A stretch of 49,679 bases of DNA. Origin: Nostoc mirabile CHAB5784. GTDB taxonomy: Bacteria; Cyanobacteriota; Cyanobacteriia; Cyanobacteriales; Nostocaceae. The notes below the pieces were generated by a model, which was given only the letters and a program-made list of their open reading frames with translations, searched no databases and was not told where the DNA came from. The stretch is taken from the NCBI RefSeq assembly GCF_020829645.1, contig NZ_JAIVFS010000061.1, positions 1-49,679 on the forward strand, given 5' to 3'. Numbering within the stretch: position 1 is the first letter of the stretch; each line of letters opens with the position of its first letter. The position numbers and the translations under genes were made by a program. Shown here one piece after another: positions 1 through 8,986 of the stretch.

Positions 1-428
1 TATCTCAGGTTTTGGATACTGATAAAAGTTGCCATAATGCAGTGAGTAAAGTTATTGCTTATTTGGCAGGGCAAAGAGTAGAAATTCCATCAACTGATAC
101 AAGCGCATATTGTCAAGCGCGGTCTAGATTACCAGAAAAGTTGTTAGAAAAACTTTTTAGTCAGTCTGGACAAAGTTTAGAAGACAAGGTAGTAACAGAG
201 CATTTATGGTGTGGTCGAAACGTGAAGTTGATAGACGGGTCAACTGTGTCCATGCCTGACACTGTAGAGAACCAGAAAGAATACCCTCAACCAAAGACTC
301 AAAAAGCTGGATGTGGGTTTCCAATTGCAAAAATTGGCGTGATGTTCAGTTTAGCGACGGGAGCCGCTGTCGGATTGTGCATCGATATTTTGAACACTCA
401 TGATATTCGTTTCAGACTACCTGTCTAG
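1..428 (+). pseudogene. IS4-type transposase fragment, 5' end outside window, 3' truncated
   Basis: The reading frame is open from the window edge, so the first codons lie upstream and the TTG at 12 is only an internal start. The residues resemble the middle of cyanobacterial IS4-type transposases: a Gln/Ser/Thr-rich segment, then KLIDGSTVSMPD, where the Asp of LIDGS would be the first DDE acid. The frame stops shortly after ILNTHDIRFRLPV, well before the second Asp and the Glu of the catalytic triad could appear. The protein is therefore inactive. It lies just beyond the 3' end of the polyketide operon, so the event that left it may also have trimmed that operon. The family call rests on recalled similarity. 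Confidence 0.7.
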
Positions 429-807
429 GGGGCATCGTATATTAAATGATATCACTAATCTAGATTTTGTTCATTCAAACATTCACCTAAATAACCCAAG
501 TTGCGGGTTATCGACTGATGTGTGCTTGTTACCACTCAATTCATGCGATGGCGTACCCGCCCGACGTAGGCGATCGCTTTCCTGAGCGTGTCTTTTGTGG
601 CGATCGCTTCCATGACACTGCATCAAGGACGACCGCCTGACCCCTCCTCGACTGTTCAATAACTTTCAAAGCTGTAGCCCTTATTCCGTATAGCTTAGAG
701 CTTTTCTTAGTGCCATTCGACCAACGTTACCTTATCAGTAGACAAGTCACCGGCTGAAGCTGCGAATGCAGGGAGAGCTGTGAATGCGGAAAAAGCCGCT
801 TTTGGGT
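429..807. other. Intergenic region with repeat debris, no gene seen
   Basis: The interval lies between the transposase fragment and the stop codon of the polyketide synthase. It holds HIP1-type octamers and short GC-rich repeat pieces near 541-600 of the kind scattered elsewhere in the window. The only open frames are short and do not look coding. I see no thioesterase, reductase or condensation domain that could finish the assembly line. Confidence 0.6.
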
Positions 808-3800
808 TTACTGACTTTTGAGTAAAGCTTCTATAGCTTCTAGTTCATCTGTAATTGAGGTTTCAATACCCTGTTCTGACATGGAATTTTCTAGTTCAGA
901 GATAATCATCACCTGCGCTAATTCCCTTTCTTCTGTGTTTAGTAGGAATTCGCTGGCAATGTGGTGCGCTAGGGATTGAATGGTGGGATGCTCAAAAAGG
1001 ACTGTGGAAGCGATCGCTTTATGCAAACTGGCTTCCAATCGACTACGTAATTCTACCATCATTAAAGAATCCATGCCCATATCAAAAAATCCTACTTGGG
1101 CATTTGGTAGTTGGGAAGTTGGTAAACCTAAGACTTTACCAACTTCAGTTTGCAGGTAGTTGGTCAATAAGGAAATGCGATCGCTCATCCCCAATGATGT
1201 TAATTGCTCCATTAATTGGGAAGTTTGATGAGTGGGCGATGGTGCTTGGGCTTGAAAGTCTGTAAAGAACGGAGAGGATAAACCTTGGGCTAGGAGTTCA
1301 GTCCAATTCACTGGTACTACTCCCACTTGACTGCTAGATTGTGTCAGGAGGAATTCTAAAATATCTATGCCTTGGTCAGGAGCGATCGCACCAATCCCCC
1401 GTAAACTCATTTGAGTAGCAATTTGACCTTTGGCAGCAGCACCGATATCTGCCCAAACTCCCCAATTTATACTCAGTGCGGGTAATCCTTGGCTGTGTCG
1501 ATACTGTGCTAAGGCATCGAGAAATGTGTTACCAGCTACATGGTTGGTTTGTCCAGGAGAACCTAATAGGGAAGCGGCAGAAGAAAACATGATAAAATAA
1601 TCCAAAGGTATATTTTGGGTCAAAAGATGTAGATTCCAAGCACCTGCAACTTTTACAGACATCACAGACTGCAACCGTTCCGAATTCAGTTGCTGTAAAA
1701 CTCCATCATCTAAAACGCCCGCTCCATGAATGACACCACGCAAAGGCGGACATTTTTGTTGGATGTTAGTCAGAACTGCTGCTAATTGTTCTGTGTGAAC
1801 AACATCTGCCTGAGTTGTGATAACTGTAGCACCTGCGGCTTGTAATGCTTGAATTTGTGACTGTGCTTCTAGTGTCGGGCTGCTACGTCCCACGAGTACC
1901 AAGTATTTCGCACCTTTTTCAACTAACCAATGGGCAACGCGCAAGCCTAAACCTCCCATTCCACCAGTAATCAAATAGGTTCCTTCGGGATGAACTGGCA
2001 ATGTTTGCAAATCATCATCTATCGGTTCGTGGGTAATGGCGATTTTGCCAATATGTTGCGCTTGTTGCATCATCTGCAATGCTGTCACCACTTTTTGGGC
2101 AGGAAAAACTGTTTGGGGTAAAGGTTGCAACTTTTGGCTTTGAAACTCTGCCATGAGACGATGTAACAAGGATTGCACCTGTTGAGGATTTTGCTGTGCG
2201 AGATTCATTAAATCCACCAGATGATAGGCAACTTTGGGCTTGACTTGAGCAACTTGTTGTGCATTCCAAACTCCCCGTTTGCCAATTTCAATAAAGCATC
2301 CGTTGGCTTTGATAACTTCTAGACTGGCGGCAATCAACTCACCAGCTAGGGAATTAAATACGATATCTACACCTTTACCGTCAGTGATTTCTAGAATTTC
2401 TTGGGCAAAATCCAAGTTGCGTGAGTTAAAGATGTGTTGAACACCTAAAGAACGCAATGTCTCCCATTTCCTTGGACTTGCTGTGGCAAAGACTTCTGCC
2501 CCAGCTTGTTGAGCAATTTGTAAAGCTGCCATACCTGTACCCCCAGTGGCGGCGTGAATGAGGATGTGTTGTCCTTTTTGAATTGCAGCAACTTCTTGCA
2601 GGGCATAAGCTGCGGTAAGGAAATTGGCGGGAATTGTCGCAGCTGTCTCAAAGCTCAAAAAGTCGGGTTTGGCAACAACAAAGCTGGTATTAGTAGTAAC
2701 ATATCGGCTAAAACTATCAGCAGCTAAGGCTATGACGGCATCACCGATACTAAACTGAGTTACGCCTTCACCAACAGCGACAATCTCACCGGCACATTCA
2801 ACACCAAACCAGTTGCGATCAAAAGGCAGTAGTCCCAAAGCATCTAATACGTCAATAAAATTTAATCCCGTCGCCCGTACCTGAATCTCTACCTCCCCTG
2901 GCTGCGGTTGACAACGCTGTGAGGTTTGCCATTGTAGGGAGTCGAGTAAACCGCGTGTGCCGATTGTTAAGCGGTAAGGCTGTTCGGGAACGGCAAGTAC
3001 TTTTTGGGGATTAGTGAAGCGAGTTAATCGTGCTACCCTTCGCCCAGTTGAGTGGAGGGCAATTTCCTCTTCCTGGGAAGGGTGCATGAATTCAGTTATG
3101 AGGGTATCAACTTGGGAAATTGCTGCTTGTGTCGGATCTAAATCCACACAGCGACAATTGAGTTCTGGGTGTTCCAGACGGATGACTTTACCCATACCCC
3201 ACACAGGTGACTGCATCAATCCTGTGATTGTGGAGGTGGGATTGACTGCACCTTGAGTCACCAGCCAGAGGTTAATCGGCTGATGTTGCTTTTGAATTAG
3301 GGTTTGGACAAGGTTGAGAACATTGGTACATTCAGCGTAACAGTCTTGAGGTAGAGTCTCAATGTGTTCTTGTGAACCAGAAATATAAACAATGTTTTTG
3401 ATTGATTTCTGAATGCTTTCTGATGTTAAGAACGTCCCAACCTCCCTTGCGAAGGCTAGTGTGTCCGAATTACCCCCCTTAATCCCCCCGATGCATTGGG
3501 GGAAACCGGAAATCAAGTCCCCTCCCCAATGCATCGGGAGGGCTAGGGAGGGGTAAAACCGACTTGTGTGTACACCGTAGCTTGCTAAGGGGGGCGATAA
3601 TTCGTTATTCTCTGTTGTTAGGGGAGCTAAAATGGTACATAATTGCTGTTGATGGTGTAATCGTTGTGCGATCGCATCTCCTAACTCGGAAAAATCTGTC
3701 ACAATTAACCATTCCCCAGTACAGACGCGATTAATCGCGTCTGTACCTTGATCTGACTGGGCCACAATTACTGCTTGTTGAGCCAATACCTCTGGAAGCA

Positions 3801-6800
3801 CAGAGTTAGGGATAATATTTGCAACGCTGGCAAATCCATTTACTTGTAATAAATTGTGCCACTGCTGGGTAGAAATTAAGGGATACGTAGGACGCAAATC
3901 TTTGTCTTGGAATCTCCACCAGCCTTCAGTTAAACCAAAAATCAAATCCAGCCAACTACTGGGACAAGTCCCTTCCACGAGTATCAATAATCCGTTGGGT
4001 GCGAGTAAGGATTTGACGTTGGTGATGGTTTGGCTTAAATTTTTGGTGGCATGTAGAACATTTGCTGCAATAATAATATCAAAACTGTTGGCAGTAAATC
4101 CCCCAGATGCAATTGGCTGTTCAATATTCAAACTTTGGTAACGGACAAAGCTGTAATCTGAAAACTGCTGGCGTGCTTTTGCTAAAAATAGTGGAGAAAT
4201 ATCAGTAAAAACATATTCCACTGATTGAGTAGCAAGTTGGGGTAAGAGATTAGCTGTGGTTCCCCCTGTACCTGCACCAATTTCTAGAATTCGCACAGTT
4301 TGCCCAGGCGGTAACTTTTCTAAAGCTGAGAGTACCGCTTGCTGTACTAGAGTATTCATCATCTGGGCACCAGGGGAATTTTGATACAGTTGAGTAATTG
4401 CTGTCAAGTCTCCATTGGGAAATAATATTTGTAAAGGTTCACATCGTCCCTGCAACACCTCTGCTAAACGTAAACCACAGCGTTTAATTAGCGTGAGTTC
4501 TGCCGAAGAAGATGGGTATTTTGTTTGTAGTTGTGCTTGGAGAATTTGTGCTTGTCCAACATTAGGAGACTGTCGCACATACCATCGTTCATCTCGTTGT
4601 TGTAGAATACCTGCGACTGTTAACATTGACAGCAGGTGTAGAAACAATTGTTCTTGCTCAGGTATAATTTGCAATTGCTGCCCAGAAAAATCTTCACCCA
4701 TCTGCAAAGATAAACCCAACTGTTGCAGCGCTTCAACAATATAGGCAAGACTCAGAGTTTCCAACTGGGGTAATAATTCTGCATAGATTTGGATCTCCGA
4801 TTTTGTTAACAGTTTAGTGAATTGAGGTGCTAACTGCTGTGCAATCATCTCTGGAGAAGGAAGCAAAGATGTCTCCTGAAACAGAGAATTGGGGTAAGAT
4901 TGGGTGCGCCATTCCACCTCATACAACCATTCTCGCCAGTCTGCTGATGAATCTTCAGCAAAGATACTTTGTGATTCCACAGCTTTCAGTTGCAGTCCGG
5001 AAAAAGTTGCGATCGCTACTCCCTCTGGCGTTAAAACTTGGATATCTGCAATTATAATTGGTGATGAGATATCTCTATGACGCAGTTGCACCCAACTCCA
5101 TAGATTTTCCCCGACTGGTTCCCAAATAGTCAAGCGATCCAAACCGATGGGTAGATAAATAGATGAGGTGGACTGGTGAGATAAAATAGCTGCGATCGCT
5201 TGTAAACATCCATCCAACACAATTGGATGGAACTGGTAGCCAGCACGCTCAGTACATATTTGTGGTAGATGAATTTCTGCCAATGCTTGATTGTGATTGT
5301 ACCACAGTTGGGTAATGACTTGGAACATTTCGCCGTAATCAATGCCAACCGTTTTGAGGTTTTGGTAGAAGTCGGCAATATTTGTAATTTGGGTACAATG
5401 CCGTTGCTGTTCTAAAAAATTAAAAATCCCATTTGGCTTAATATCTTTGTTCACACCCACTTTCCCTGTTGCATGAACAGTCCAAGCATTTTCAGTGGTG
5501 CTGACAATTTCAAATTCGTAGCTGTCAGTGAGAATGAATTGTACAACCCGTGGGCAATCTGGGGTGAAAATGCAAGCCTGTTGCAGAGAAATATTTTCTA
5601 AGTATAGACGTTCGCTTTGAAAAACTTCCTTTCCGGCTGCCAATGCCATTTCTATGTAGGCAGCTCCTGGTAAAATTACTTGGGCAAATATCCGATGGTC
5701 TTGCAGATATATCGGATAATTATCAGCGAGTTGTTGCTCAAAGTATAAATTAACGGATTTGGCTAAGTGTAATTTCTGTCCCAATAAAGGATGGACATCC
5801 ACACGACCCCTCCCCAACCCTCCCACCCCCCTTTCATCCCCCCTTGGTAAGGGGGGACAGAGGGGGGTGCTTGATAGGGCGGGTGGGGTAATTTCTGCCC
5901 AGAAACGCTTTCTTTGGAAGGGATAATTTGGCACATCAAGACGCTGACGGTTGTAACCTTGATCAAATCTGTGCCAATCAAGCTGAACTCTTCGCCGATA
6001 AAGCGTCGCCACACTTGATAATATTACCTGCCAATCCTCCTGTCCGGCTCGTAAACTGGGCAACCAGAGATATTTTTCCTCATCCGCTACCAGCGATCGC
6101 GCCATACCGAGTAAAATTGGCTTGGCTCCAACTTCCAAAAATACACTACACTCTTGCTGAATCAGGGTTTGAACCCCGGCAAAAAACTGCACTGGCTGGC
6201 GGATATGACGACACCAATATTCAGGTGTGGCAATTTCTGCTACGATGATTTTGCCAGTAAGATTAGAAATGATTGGGTATTGCGGCGGATGAAAGTTGAC
6301 AGTACGGGCGACTTGCTCAAATTCTGTGAGCATCGCCTCCATTAAAGGAGAATGGAAGGCATGGGAAACTGGTAAAGGTGTAGTTTTGATGCCTTGGGCT
6401 TCCAATATGACGGCAATTTGGTCAACAGCAACGGTTTCGCCGGAAATCACCGTGTTATTGGGTGCATTGACAGCTGCAATGGATAGCTGTTGATTGAAGG
6501 GTAGAATTAGTTCTTGTAACTCAGACGCAGCAGCAGACACCGCGATCATTTTACCGTGGGGTAACTGCTGCATGAGGCGGGCGCGGGTGGCAATCAGCTT
6601 TAGTCCATCCTTTAAACTAAACACTCCTGCAATACAAGCAGCGACATATTCACCAACACTGTGTCCCATGAGAAAATCAGGTGTCACTCCCCAAGATAGC
6701 CATAGTTGACAGAGGGCGTATTCCAGGACAAATAAGGCTGGTTGGGTGTAGATGGTTTGGTCTAAACAAGATGCGGTGAAAGAAGAATTATCCGTGTTTT

Positions 6801-8688
6801 CTACAGTGTCACCTAAAGCAAATAAAAGTGAACGCAAATCCAAATCAGAAGACAGTAATTCACAGCAATGATCTACTGCATCTTGAAATACAGGCGCAGT
6901 ATTATATAGTTGCCAGCCCATATGAACATACTGGCTACCTTGTCCGGTGAAGAGAAAGGCGATTTTTGGACGTGGTTGAGGAACCCCACCCGCCCTATCG
7001 GGCACCCCCCTCTGTCCCCCCTTGCTAAGGGGGGATGAAAGGGGGGTGGGGAGGGGTGTATTTTCTTGACTGTCAACAAAATGATATAATTTTTCACAAG
7101 CAACGGTAGGAGAATCGGCAATTATAGCTAAACGATATTCCAAGTGCGATCGCCCCGTGTTGGCACTAAAACAAACATCTGCAAAAGAAACATCTTGATG
7201 TTGGCTGAGATAGGCTACATAGTTACGGGCGAGATGTTCTAAAGCTGTAGGAGTTTTAGCACTCAGAGTTAGAATATGTAGAGGACGTTCAATTGTATCT
7301 TCTTTTTGAATTTCTGTAGCTGCTGCTGCTAATACGATATGGGCATTAGTGCCACTAAAGCCAAAGGAACTGACACCAGCCAGCCGTTTGTCAGAATTCC
7401 AAGGGATACAGGTAGTGGGAACGGCAATGGGCAATTGTTCCCAAGCAATATGGGGATTAGGTTGCCCAAAATGCAGATGAGGGGGAATTTCACCGTATTT
7501 TAATGCCAAAACCACCTTCATTAACCCAGCAATTCCCGCCGCCGCTTCCAGATGTCCAATATTGGTTTTAAGTGATCCGATCAATAAAGGGCGATCGCGG
7601 GTATGATTGTCACCAAACACAGCCCCTAATGCACCAACTTCAATGGGATCACCCAAAGCTGTACCTGTCCCGTGGGCTTCAATGTAAGTAATATCTCCTG
7701 GTTTGACTGTGCTATTTGCTAATGCTTGGCGGATGACAGCTTGTTGTGATGGCCCGTTGGGAACCGTTAACCCACTGCTGCGCCCATCTTGGTTGACAGC
7801 ACTACCTTTAATCACTGCAAGGATGGGATACCCTGCGGCAATGGCATCTGACAGTCTCTGAAGGACAATGACACCGCAGCCTTCGCCCCGAACAAAGCCA
7901 TCTGCTGTTGCATCAAAGGTTTTGCAACGCCCATCATTGGCAAGCATCCGGGCTTTGGAGAAATTAATCGTAAATTCTGGTGATAAAATACGATTCACAC
8001 CACCTGCTAAAGCAATATTACATTCACCACGACGCAGACTTTCACAGGCAAGGTGTACTGCTACTAATGAGGAAGAACAAGCGGTATCAACAGCTAAAGA
8101 AGGGCCTGTGAATCCGAGTGTGTAGGATAGACGACCAGCCGCAGTACTATGGGAATTACCAGTTGCTAAGTAAGCATCTATATCTGTAACGGGACGATTT
8201 AATAGATGAGTTGAATAGTCATTACTACTAAGTCCAATAAAAACACCTGTAGGACTATCTGCGAGTTGTTCTGGAGGGATGCCTGCATTTTCCAAAGCTT
8301 CCCAACTGACTTCGAGTAACAAACGCTGTTGTGGGTCGAGAGAAACGGCTTCTCTAGGAGCAATACCAAAGAATTCTGCATCAAATTCCTGCAACTGCCC
8401 AACAAAACCCCCGTAACGATTATACATCTTACCGGGAACATTTGGGTCGGGGTCATAGAATTTATCCAACTGCCAGCGATCGCTCGGTACTTCTGTAATC
8501 GCATCAACGCCATTGCGTAACAGTTCCCACAATGCTTGGGGAGTATCTGCCCCACCGGGAAAACGGCATCCCATACCCACAATGGCGATTGCTTCTGTTT
8601 GTGCCTTGAGTTTGCTACGTAAATCCCGCAACTTTTGTAGAGCATTTTGCATTAAACTACGATAGTCTTTGGATTCAGGTTGGGTCAT
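808..8688 (-). CDS. Type I polyketide synthase, one reducing C-methylating module (KS-AT-DH-cMT-ER-KR-ACP)
   Basis: This is the last gene of the operon. Domains by nucleotide position: KS about 8600-7300 (DTACSSS active-site Cys, EAHGTGT, KTNIGH); AT about 6970-5900 (GHSVGE; HAFHS predicts malonyl-CoA); DH about 5800-4950 (His in LQDHRIF, Asp in LDGCLQ); methyltransferase about 4900-3850 (LEIGAGTGG); structural KR about 3750-3000; ER about 2960-2000; KR about 1990-1400 (TGGMGGLGL, but the usual catalytic Tyr position reads His in TNHVAGN); ACP about 1160-960 (GMDSL). A short coiled-coil-like N-terminus could dock to the upstream PKS. The acidic Leu-rich tail (ELEAIEALLKSQ) resembles a docking tail, and there is no thioesterase. 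The frame is open to 8748, but residues 1-20 come from heptad repeats; the ATG at 8688 has GGAG nine bases upstream. Five repeat insertions are annotated separately. Confidence 0.95.
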   Translation of the reverse strand: MTQPESKDYRSLMQNALQKLRDLRSKLKAQTEAIAIVGMGCRFPGGADTPQALWELLRNGVDAITEVPSDRWQLDKFYDPDPNVPGKMYNRYGGFVGQLQEFDAEFFGIAPREAVSLDPQQRLLLEVSWEALENAGIPPEQLADSPTGVFIGLSSNDYSTHLLNRPVTDIDAYLATGNSHSTAAGRLSYTLGFTGPSLAVDTACSSSLVAVHLACESLRRGECNIALAGGVNRILSPEFTINFSKARMLANDGRCKTFDATADGFVRGEGCGVIVLQRLSDAIAAGYPILAVIKGSAVNQDGRSSGLTVPNGPSQQAVIRQALANSTVKPGDITYIEAHGTGTALGDPIEVGALGAVFGDNHTRDRPLLIGSLKTNIGHLEAAAGIAGLMKVVLALKYGEIPPHLHFGQPNPHIAWEQLPIAVPTTCIPWNSDKRLAGVSSFGFSGTNAHIVLAAAATEIQKEDTIERPLHILTLSAKTPTALEHLARNYVAYLSQHQDVSFADVCFSANTGRSHLEYRLAIIADSPTVACEKLYHFVDSQENTPLPTPLSSPLSKGGQRGVPDRAGGVPQPRPKIAFLFTGQGSQYVHMGWQLYNTAPVFQDAVDHCCELLSSDLDLRSLLFALGDTVENTDNSSFTASCLDQTIYTQPALFVLEYALCQLWLSWGVTPDFLMGHSVGEYVAACIAGVFSLKDGLKLIATRARLMQQLPHGKMIAVSAAASELQELILPFNQQLSIAAVNAPNNTVISGETVAVDQIAVILEAQGIKTTPLPVSHAFHSPLMEAMLTEFEQVARTVNFHPPQYPIISNLTGKIIVAEIATPEYWCRHIRQPVQFFAGVQTLIQQECSVFLEVGAKPILLGMARSLVADEEKYLWLPSLRAGQEDWQVILSSVATLYRRRVQLDWHRFDQGYNRQRLDVPNYPFQRKRFWAEITPPALSSTPLCPPLPRGDERGVGGLGRGRVDVHPLLGQKLHLAKSVNLYFEQQLADNYPIYLQDHRIFAQVILPGAAYIEMALAAGKEVFQSERLYLENISLQQACIFTPDCPRVVQFILTDSYEFEIVSTTENAWTVHATGKVGVNKDIKPNGIFNFLEQQRHCTQITNIADFYQNLKTVGIDYGEMFQVITQLWYNHNQALAEIHLPQICTERAGYQFHPIVLDGCLQAIAAILSHQSTSSIYLPIGLDRLTIWEPVGENLWSWVQLRHRDISSPIIIADIQVLTPEGVAIATFSGLQLKAVESQSIFAEDSSADWREWLYEVEWRTQSYPNSLFQETSLLPSPEMIAQQLAPQFTKLLTKSEIQIYAELLPQLETLSLAYIVEALQQLGLSLQMGEDFSGQQLQIIPEQEQLFLHLLSMLTVAGILQQRDERWYVRQSPNVGQAQILQAQLQTKYPSSSAELTLIKRCGLRLAEVLQGRCEPLQILFPNGDLTAITQLYQNSPGAQMMNTLVQQAVLSALEKLPPGQTVRILEIGAGTGGTTANLLPQLATQSVEYVFTDISPLFLAKARQQFSDYSFVRYQSLNIEQPIASGGFTANSFDIIIAANVLHATKNLSQTITNVKSLLAPNGLLILVEGTCPSSWLDLIFGLTEGWWRFQDKDLRPTYPLISTQQWHNLLQVNGFASVANIIPNSVLPEVLAQQAVIVAQSDQGTDAINRVCTGEWLIVTDFSELGDAIAQRLHHQQQLCTILAPLTTENNELSPPLASYGVHTSRFYPSLALPMHWGGDLISGFPQCIGGIKGGNSDTLAFAREVGTFLTSESIQKSIKNIVYISGSQEHIETLPQDCYAECTNVLNLVQTLIQKQHQPINLWLVTQGAVNPTSTITGLMQSPVWGMGKVIRLEHPELNCRCVDLDPTQAAISQVDTLITEFMHPSQEEEIALHSTGRRVARLTRFTNPQKVLAVPEQPYRLTIGTRGLLDSLQWQTSQRCQPQPGEVEIQVRATGLNFIDVLDALGLLPFDRNWFGVECAGEIVAVGEGVTQFSIGDAVIALAADSFSRYVTTNTSFVVAKPDFLSFETAATIPANFLTAAYALQEVAAIQKGQHILIHAATGGTGMAALQIAQQAGAEVFATASPRKWETLRSLGVQHIFNSRNLDFAQEILEITDGKGVDIVFNSLAGELIAASLEVIKANGCFIEIGKRGVWNAQQVAQVKPKVAYHLVDLMNLAQQNPQQVQSLLHRLMAEFQSQKLQPLPQTVFPAQKVVTALQMMQQAQHIGKIAITHEPIDDDLQTLPVHPEGTYLITGGMGGLGLRVAHWLVEKGAKYLVLVGRSSPTLEAQSQIQALQAAGATVITTQADVVHTEQLAAVLTNIQQKCPPLRGVIHGAGVLDDGVLQQLNSERLQSVMSVKVAGAWNLHLLTQNIPLDYFIMFSSAASLLGSPGQTNHVAGNTFLDALAQYRHSQGLPALSINWGVWADIGAAAKGQIATQMSLRGIGAIAPDQGIDILEFLLTQSSSQVGVVPVNWTELLAQGLSSPFFTDFQAQAPSPTHQTSQLMEQLTSLGMSDRISLLTNYLQTEVGKVLGLPTSQLPNAQVGFFDMGMDSLMMVELRSRLEASLHKAIASTVLFEHPTIQSLAHHIASEFLLNTEERELAQVMIISELENSMSEQGIETSITDELEAIEALLKSQ
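3461..3600. repeat. Palindromic repeat inserted in frame in PKS, methyltransferase-to-KR/ER linker
   Basis: This GC-rich block contains CCCCGATGCATTGGGG, its inverse CCCCAATGCATCGGGA, and a flank with GACTTGTGTGTACAC. The same components in similar order occur in non-coding DNA at 27343-27448. Here the block is translated without a stop as a Pro/Gly-rich linker containing HWGGDLISGFPQCIGGIKGG. Confidence 0.85.
3719..3746. repeat. 28-bp perfect palindrome within PKS coding sequence
   Basis: The half-site is GTACAGACGCGATT followed by its exact reverse complement. It is read in frame as TDAINRV. The central 20 bp recur at 15016-15035 inside the other PKS, again read as TDAINRV. Confidence 0.9.
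5806..5889. repeat. GC-rich mobile repeat, copy B, in the AT-DH linker
   Basis: It runs from ACCCCTCCCCAACCC to GGGCGGGTGGGG with internal CCCCCCTTGGTAAGGGGGG. About 65 bp match 19193-19277 base for base by eye, and the copy at 6983-7057 is the same element inverted. It is translated as a linker including TPLCPPLPRGDERGVGGLGR. Confidence 0.9.
6983..7057. repeat. GC-rich mobile repeat, copy A, in the KS-AT linker, inverted
   Basis: This is the reverse complement of copies B and C with a few differences. Because it is inverted, the PKS reads its other strand, giving TPLSSPLSKGGQRGVPDRAG in frame between the KS and AT domains. Confidence 0.9.
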
Positions 8689-8695
8689 GTCGCTT

Positions 8696-8738
8696 CGCTC
8701 CAATTCGTAATTCGTAATTCGTAATTCGTAATTAATAC
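8696..8738. repeat. Heptad tandem repeats (TAATTCG) at the 5' end of PKS
   Basis: Tandem heptads just upstream of the ATG at 8688 keep the frame open for 20 extra codons (NYELRITNYELE) in the longest reading. This is a known type of cyanobacterial short tandem repeat and is unlikely to be genuine protein. Confidence 0.85.
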
Positions 8739-8748
8739 CCCTGGACAT

Positions 8749-8986
8749 TGATGCTACGCATTTCTTTGTTTTCCATAAATAAATAATGGTGCTTTAACAG
8801 TTATCAGTTAAAAGTTTTGATAATTGGGTTTAAGTCCCCCACTTATCAAGTATCCGCATTATCAGTCAACAGTTAACTGATAATGCGGATACTGTTCACT
8901 GGTTTAAATCTTACGCTGATAATGAGGATACTTGATAACTGTTGACTGTTCACTGATTTAAACCGTGAATTACGAATTATTTTCAG
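8749..8986. repeat. Spacer between the two PKS genes, packed with inverted repeats
   Basis: The 238-bp spacer contains an 18-bp perfect stem at 8849-8866 and 8876-8893 (AGTATCCGCATTATCAGT and its complement) with a 9-nt loop, plus further diverged copies of the same arms up to about 8960. The same arms recur at 49015-49129 beside the ABC transporter gene. On the minus strand this lies in the expected operon mRNA between the two PKS genes, where it could fold, stabilise or attenuate the transcript. Confidence 0.85.

Noticed and set aside
400..585. Open frame of 61 codons after the transposase fragment
   Set aside because: No resemblance to transposase or other protein; built from repeat DNA; no ribosome binding site.
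4415..4744. Opposite-strand open frames within the PKS genes
   Set aside because: They lie antisense to well-conserved domains, have no family resemblance and no start signals; they are shadows of the coding frame.
8689..8748. Extended PKS N-terminus from position 8748
   Set aside because: The extra residues come from tandem heptads, and the ATG at 8688 has a suitable ribosome binding site and begins the docking helix.
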